Source: Prevotella sp. tf2-5 (GTDB lineage: Bacteria; Bacteroidota; Bacteroidia; Bacteroidales; Bacteroidaceae). Taken from it: a stretch of DNA of 64,000 bases. Location: the NCBI RefSeq assembly GCF_900115435.1, contig NZ_FOWK01000003.1:248001-312000 (forward strand), read 5' to 3'. Shown in pieces: positions 61,681-64,000 of the stretch (positions within the stretch are counted from its first letter, which is position 1; every line of letters starts with the position of its first letter). The notes under the pieces are model-generated. The model saw nothing but the letters and a program-made list of their open reading frames with translations, searched no databases and was not told the DNA's origin. Both the position numbers and the translations under genes were made by a program.

Positions 61681-61688
61681 AAAAGTAC
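61681..61688 (-). promoter_or_regulatory. -7 box of the TPR-HTH regulator
   Basis: Minus-strand TACTTTTG, 18 nt upstream of the ATG at 61662. Confidence 0.6.
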
Positions 61689-61724
61689 GACTTTTTTGTT
61701 TAAAGATGGCATTTTTTGCAGTTT

Positions 61725-61849
61725 TTAGCGTTGAAAGTGTTGCAAAATAGTGTATTTCAAATGCGTTGCATTTAATGCAACACGCTGATTCGTAATCTGT
61801 TATTATCGATTCTTGCTTGCAACATCAAGGACGTTTTGCAACGCTAAAT
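61725..61849. promoter_or_regulatory. Cluster of GTTGCA/TGCAAC half-sites (possible operators)
   Basis: GTTGCAAAA at 61740-61748, palindrome GTTGCAT-tta-ATGCAAC at 61766-61782, TTGCAAC at 61818-61824 and TTTTGCAACGCTAAA at 61835-61849. TTTAGCGTTG (61725-61734) and CAACGCTAAA (61840-61849) form a perfect outer inverted repeat. It lies between the divergent regulator and its likely target gene, just upstream of that gene's -33 box. Confidence 0.6.
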
Positions 61850-61851
61850 GT

Positions 61852-61883
61852 TTGGAATCTCTGTCCTCCGTTCTTAATTTTGC
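61852..61883 (+). promoter_or_regulatory. Promoter of the small outer-membrane protein gene
   Basis: TTTG at 61852-61855 and TAATTTTG at 61876-61883, 20-nt spacer. Confidence 0.7.
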
Positions 61884-61939
61884 ACTCGGAAATCAAAATC
61901 TAAGTAATCAAATAAACAAGTAAACTAAAAGAAAAAGAG

Positions 61940-62482
61940 ATGAAAAAAATAGCCATCATATCATTAATGACCATACTATCTTCTGTGGCTTGTCACGCTG
62001 GTGATGAAGTTTGTACATCTGGTGCATGTGGACAAGGAAGCCCAGGTTCTGTAAGGTTGAACTTAGAAGTGAATGCACTCACGGCTTTTCGTAATAAGGG
62101 GATGACGATGCATGGTTATAACTTTGACGCTGCCATCAGTATTTATAGAAATATCTATGCATTGGGAAGTTTCGAGATGTTGTCTTATCATGCAAATAAA
62201 AGTAAAACTTACTTTAATAGTACAGGCTTATCCGGAGGCTTGGTCTATAACATCATAGATAGGGATAATACCACGATTCCTTTAAAAGTAAAAATGGGAG
62301 GAACTTTGGGTAATCCGGACTGGAAATACACATTCTATGACCTCTCTCTTGCCCTTAACCAAAGACTTGGAAAGTCAAATTTTGCAGGTGTTGTCGGAAT
62401 TGGCTATAGATATGAATACTCACGAGTTGAAGCAATGTCAAGTCACGGGTTCGTTTATGTTTTTTTCGGAATTAAGATATAA
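61940..62482 (+). CDS. Small outer-membrane beta-barrel protein
   Basis: 180 aa. Signal peptide about 1-20 (SSVACHAGD), a Cys-containing segment (EVCTSGACGQGSPGS), then about eight amphipathic strands (for example VRLNLEVNALTAF, AAISIYRNIYALGSFEMLSY, GVVGIGYRYEYSRVEA) and a final strand GFVYVFFGIKI. No family recognised. Probably controlled by the divergent TPR-HTH regulator. The first 50 bp of its leader and start are duplicated at 63191. Confidence 0.7.
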   Translation: MKKIAIISLMTILSSVACHAGDEVCTSGACGQGSPGSVRLNLEVNALTAFRNKGMTMHGYNFDAAISIYRNIYALGSFEMLSYHANKSKTYFNSTGLSGGLVYNIIDRDNTTIPLKVKMGGTLGNPDWKYTFYDLSLALNQRLGKSNFAGVVGIGYRYEYSRVEAMSSHGFVYVFFGIKI

Positions 62483-62615
62483 CCCTTGTAAGGGCAAATA
62501 TTCTGAGCATGATAGCATACCATCTGTATACTCTTCATCCATATCCTGTCTGAAGAAGGCGGCACCTTCCGACTTTTTCCCAGCATGGGAATCTATCATT
62601 CCCACTGGATGTGGC

Positions 62616-62643
62616 TCAAATGCCCTTGTACAAAGGGATTGAG
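62616..62643 (+). repeat. 28-bp dispersed motif, copy 2
   Basis: TCAAATGCCCTTG-T-ACAAAGGG-A-TTGAG; 26 of 28 bases match the minus-strand copy at 32946-32973. In both places a locus-specific palindrome and 11-bp repeats follow. Confidence 0.85.
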
Positions 62644-62703
62644 AATAGTTGGAGGTTGACTCAACCTCCAACTATTCTCTCACTAACCTCCAACTAACCC
62701 CTC
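62641..62703. repeat. 39-bp perfect palindrome plus two 11-bp units
   Basis: Arms of 19 bp (62641-62659 and 62661-62679, core TTGGAGGTTGA/TCAACCTCCAA) around a single C. Then ACTAACCTCCA (62682-62692) and ACTAACCCCTC (62693-62703). Confidence 0.9.
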
Positions 62704-62824
62704 CCTACATGAAATTTTTAAAACCCTTGCAATCGTTGCCGCCTTGCAAAACTGTTTAATAATCAGGTGATTACAGGTGACAAGGACGAAAAATCGTTGC
62801 CGCTAGTTGCCGCTAAATGCCGTT
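62702..62824 (+). repeat. 123-bp inverted repeat, arm A
   Basis: Starts TCCCTACA and ends TAAATGCCGTT. Aligns without gaps to the reverse complement of 63501-63623, with about 15 mismatches counted by eye. Contains GTTGCCGCTA twice in tandem. Confidence 0.92.
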
Positions 62825-62856
62825 CCCTTTTGACGCCACTATCTCCTATGAAAGTA

Positions 62857-62900
62857 AATTTTAGTGAATTTACTCACCAAATTCAGTGAATTTACTGAGA
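62857..62900. repeat. 2 x 22-bp array, relative of 811-898
   Basis: Units 62857-62878 and 62879-62900 share AGTGAATTTACT; the linker ACTCACCAAAT also occurs at 825-835. Confidence 0.85.
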
Positions 62901-62948
62901 TAGGAGGCATCGGAATAAAAAGCTAATCCCCTGTGTCTATCTCGCAGG

Positions 62949-63188
62949 ATGAATGTTGAACTTTTCGCCCTATTGTTTGGAGTTGTAAACATAGAAAACG
63001 TTAATCGTAAAGCTCCCTATTCTGTTGTTCAAATAGAAGGATTTCCCCATTTGTACTATTTCCATACAGACTATGGAGTAGACTATGAGATAAGTATCAA
63101 GGCTAGTGATATTGTAAGGAAGGACAACCCTAAGTTGAGGATGGCAATTGATGAGTTTGAAGAGACTGTGAGGTTCTTATTTGAATAA
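62949..63188 (+). CDS. Orphan small protein inside the inverted-repeat cassette
   Basis: 79 aa (MNVELFALLFGVVNIENVN ... EETVRFLFE). Mixed alpha/beta text with many aromatics (GFPHLYYFHTDYGVDYEI). No signal peptide and no family recognised. No clear TAnnTTTG box is seen directly upstream. It is the only ORF between the two 123-bp inverted repeats. It could be a domain remnant rather than a complete gene. Confidence 0.45.
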   Translation: MNVELFALLFGVVNIENVNRKAPYSVVQIEGFPHLYYFHTDYGVDYEISIKASDIVRKDNPKLRMAIDEFEETVRFLFE

Positions 63189-63190
63189 TA

Positions 63191-63296
63191 AATCAAATAA
63201 ACAAGTAAACTAAAAGAAAAAGAGATGAATAAAATAGCCATCCATCTGTATTCACCTTACTCCCACGGAGGTGCCACCTTCCTGTTTGTTCCATAG
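63191..63296 (+). pseudogene. Duplicated 5' end of the 61940 gene, truncated
   Basis: About 50 bp (63191-63241) nearly identical to 61907-61957, that is the leader, the presumed ribosome-binding stretch AAAGAAAAAGAG and the first six codons (MNKIAI for MKKIAI). Identity then stops, and the frame ends at TAG 63294-63296 after 23 codons, inside the first 22-bp unit. Confidence 0.75.
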
Positions 63297-63441
63297 GGTG
63301 GAACACTTTGTTCCATGGGGTGGAATAACTTGTTCCATAGGGTGGAACAAGTTATCCCCTTAGTTCGGATAAAAGATCCCTATGCCTGGGATGGTTGATC
63401 CCAATGCTTGGAATAATCGATCGGAGTGCCTTCTCTCTCCC
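63288..63441. repeat. 6-7 x 22-bp palindromic array
   Basis: Units at 63288, 63310 and 63332 have the form GTTCC-N7-GGAAC plus 5 nt. Units at 63354, 63376 and 63398 keep the 22-bp phase but switch to an ATCCC-N7-GGGAT-type palindrome plus 5 nt. A seventh unit (63420-63441) is degenerate. Confidence 0.92.
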
Positions 63442-63500
63442 AAAAACAATCATCAGTATGGGGGTACAACCACGTTTTTTTACTCCATTTTAGGGGCAAA

Positions 63501-63623
63501 AACGGTATTTAGCGGCAACTAGCGGCAACGATTTTTCGTCCTTGTCACCTGCAATCGCTTGACAATCAAATACTTTTGCAAGGCGGCAACGGTGACAAGG
63601 GTTTGAAAAATTACGTGTAGGGA
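63501..63623 (-). repeat. 123-bp inverted repeat, arm B
   Basis: Reverse complement of arm A (62702-62824), same length, ungapped, about 88% identical by eye. The outer ends (TCCCTACA) point away from the enclosed 676 bp. Confidence 0.92.
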
Positions 63624-63672
63624 GAACGACGGGTAAATCTTCCCCTATTATGGTGTACTTTTTCCCTAAAAA

Positions 63673-64000
63673 CTATCTGAAGAAATCGTCAGGGAAGTCG
63701 ACAGGCTCTACGTTCTGTGGAGGTGCGTCTGAGTTGAAGAGGTCGTCATCGTCATTCTGTTGTTGCTGAGGCGGTGCGTCCTCTTCGTCAGGTTCCTCCA
63801 CAATGGTGTCAGGTTGTAGGAGCAATTGTTGCTTGGTGACCTCCACGGGAGCCAGTTCTTCATGGAAGAAGATGTCGTAGTCGTCGTAACTGAAGACCGT
63901 ACCCAGCAACGGCAGGTTCTGGTCGCTGATGATAATTTGCCTACATCCGGCAAGCCGTTGCTTCATCTGTAAGTTGGCGAAGAGCTGGTGGGCATACTGC
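63673..64000 (-). CDS. C-terminal part of an unidentified protein (runs off the window)
   Basis: The frame is open from 64000 to the stop at 63673, and the residues before the first ATG (QYAHQLFANLQ) read as coding, so the true start is outside the window. The visible part has a globular end (GCRQIIISDQNLPLLGTVFSYDDYDIFF) and a low-complexity acidic, Pro/Gln-rich tail (EEPDEEDAPPQQQQNDDDD). No family recognised. Confidence 0.6.
   Translation of the reverse strand, partial: QYAHQLFANLQMKQRLAGCRQIIISDQNLPLLGTVFSYDDYDIFFHEELAPVEVTKQQLLLQPDTIVEEPDEEDAPPQQQQNDDDDLFNSDAPPQNVEPVDFPDDFFR

Larger units (their letters stand above)
62483..62948. other. 466-bp repeat-rich spacer
   Basis: No gene. Contains GGGAAT-N5-ATTCCC (62588-62604), the 28-bp motif copy 2 (62616-62643), a 39-bp perfect palindrome (62641-62679), two 11-bp units (62682-62703), inverted-repeat arm A (62702-62824) and two 22-bp units (62857-62900). 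Confidence 0.75.
63189..63672. other. 484-bp repeat-rich spacer
   Basis: Contains a duplicated gene start (63191-63296), a 6-7 x 22-bp palindromic array (63288-63441), the T-rich stretch near 63475, and inverted-repeat arm B (63501-63623). No intact gene seen. Confidence 0.75.

Noticed and set aside
62337-62642. 101-codon ORF running from the 61940 gene into the spacer
   Set aside because: It is out of frame with the beta-barrel gene for half its length and then runs through palindromic repeats; no protein-like composition.
63288-63441. The 22-bp arrays as CRISPR
   Set aside because: Units are directly adjacent with no unique spacers of 30-40 bp, repeats drift along the array, and there are no cas genes in the window.

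Overview
The window looks like chromosome of a Bacteroidales bacterium, most likely a Prevotella-type (Prevotellaceae) organism. Nearly every promoter I can find has the Bacteroidetes -7 box TAnnTTTG, often with a TTTG -33 box 19-20 nt upstream. The gene content fits: PorT, PorX and GldH of the type IX secretion/gliding family, ExbB-ExbD-ExbD-TonB, stand-alone TPR histidine kinases, a PSP1-type protein beside gldH and holB, and secreted plant-polysaccharide hydrolases. I see no insertion sequence, prophage, integrase or CRISPR array.

Layout. 1-714 is the start of a TPR protein running off the left edge. 1147-8817 is one eight-gene operon: an ABC ATPase and membrane protein, a YtrA-type GntR repressor, then a MacB-type ATPase, two MacB-type permeases, a MacA-type adaptor and a TolC-type outer-membrane channel. 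A perfect inverted repeat on its promoter is the probable repressor site. 8814-16791 holds a GH53 endo-galactanase, a stand-alone AICAR transformylase, an acetyltransferase, a group of uncharacterised exported proteins, a probable structured ncRNA and rplS. 17056-32576 holds a split 5'-nucleotidase, PorT, a ferredoxin, a TPR sensor kinase, the exbB-exbD-exbD-tonB operon with a PstS-like lipoprotein and a TPR protein, an aminotransferase, ribBA and an LptF/G permease. One tRNA-Met lies at 32713.

33785-40111 is the cell-shape cluster (IMP cyclohydrolase domain, mreB, mreC, mreD, PBP2, rodA). 40118-43918 carries gldH, the PSP1 gene, holB and metF on the other strand. 44002-49861 is a probable arabinose module: GH51 arabinofuranosidase divergent from a TPR histidine kinase, a sugar/H+ symporter and a single-domain response regulator. 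49854-61662 holds tadA, birA, pyrH, a phospholipid operon (psd, pssA), dnaE, trxA, tsaE, porX and a TPR/HTH regulator. The right end (61663-64000) is repeat-rich and holds a small outer-membrane protein, an orphan ORF and a partial gene.

The most unusual signal is in the spacers. At least six intergenic loci carry short tandem arrays with a strict 22-bp (sometimes 11-bp) period. Most units are themselves short palindromes. The unit sequence differs almost completely from locus to locus while the period stays fixed. Two array regions also share a 28-bp motif. At the right end a 123-bp inverted repeat pair encloses one such array, an orphan ORF and a duplicated gene start. Other palindromic repeats appear to have entered the reading frames of birA and tsaE without breaking them.
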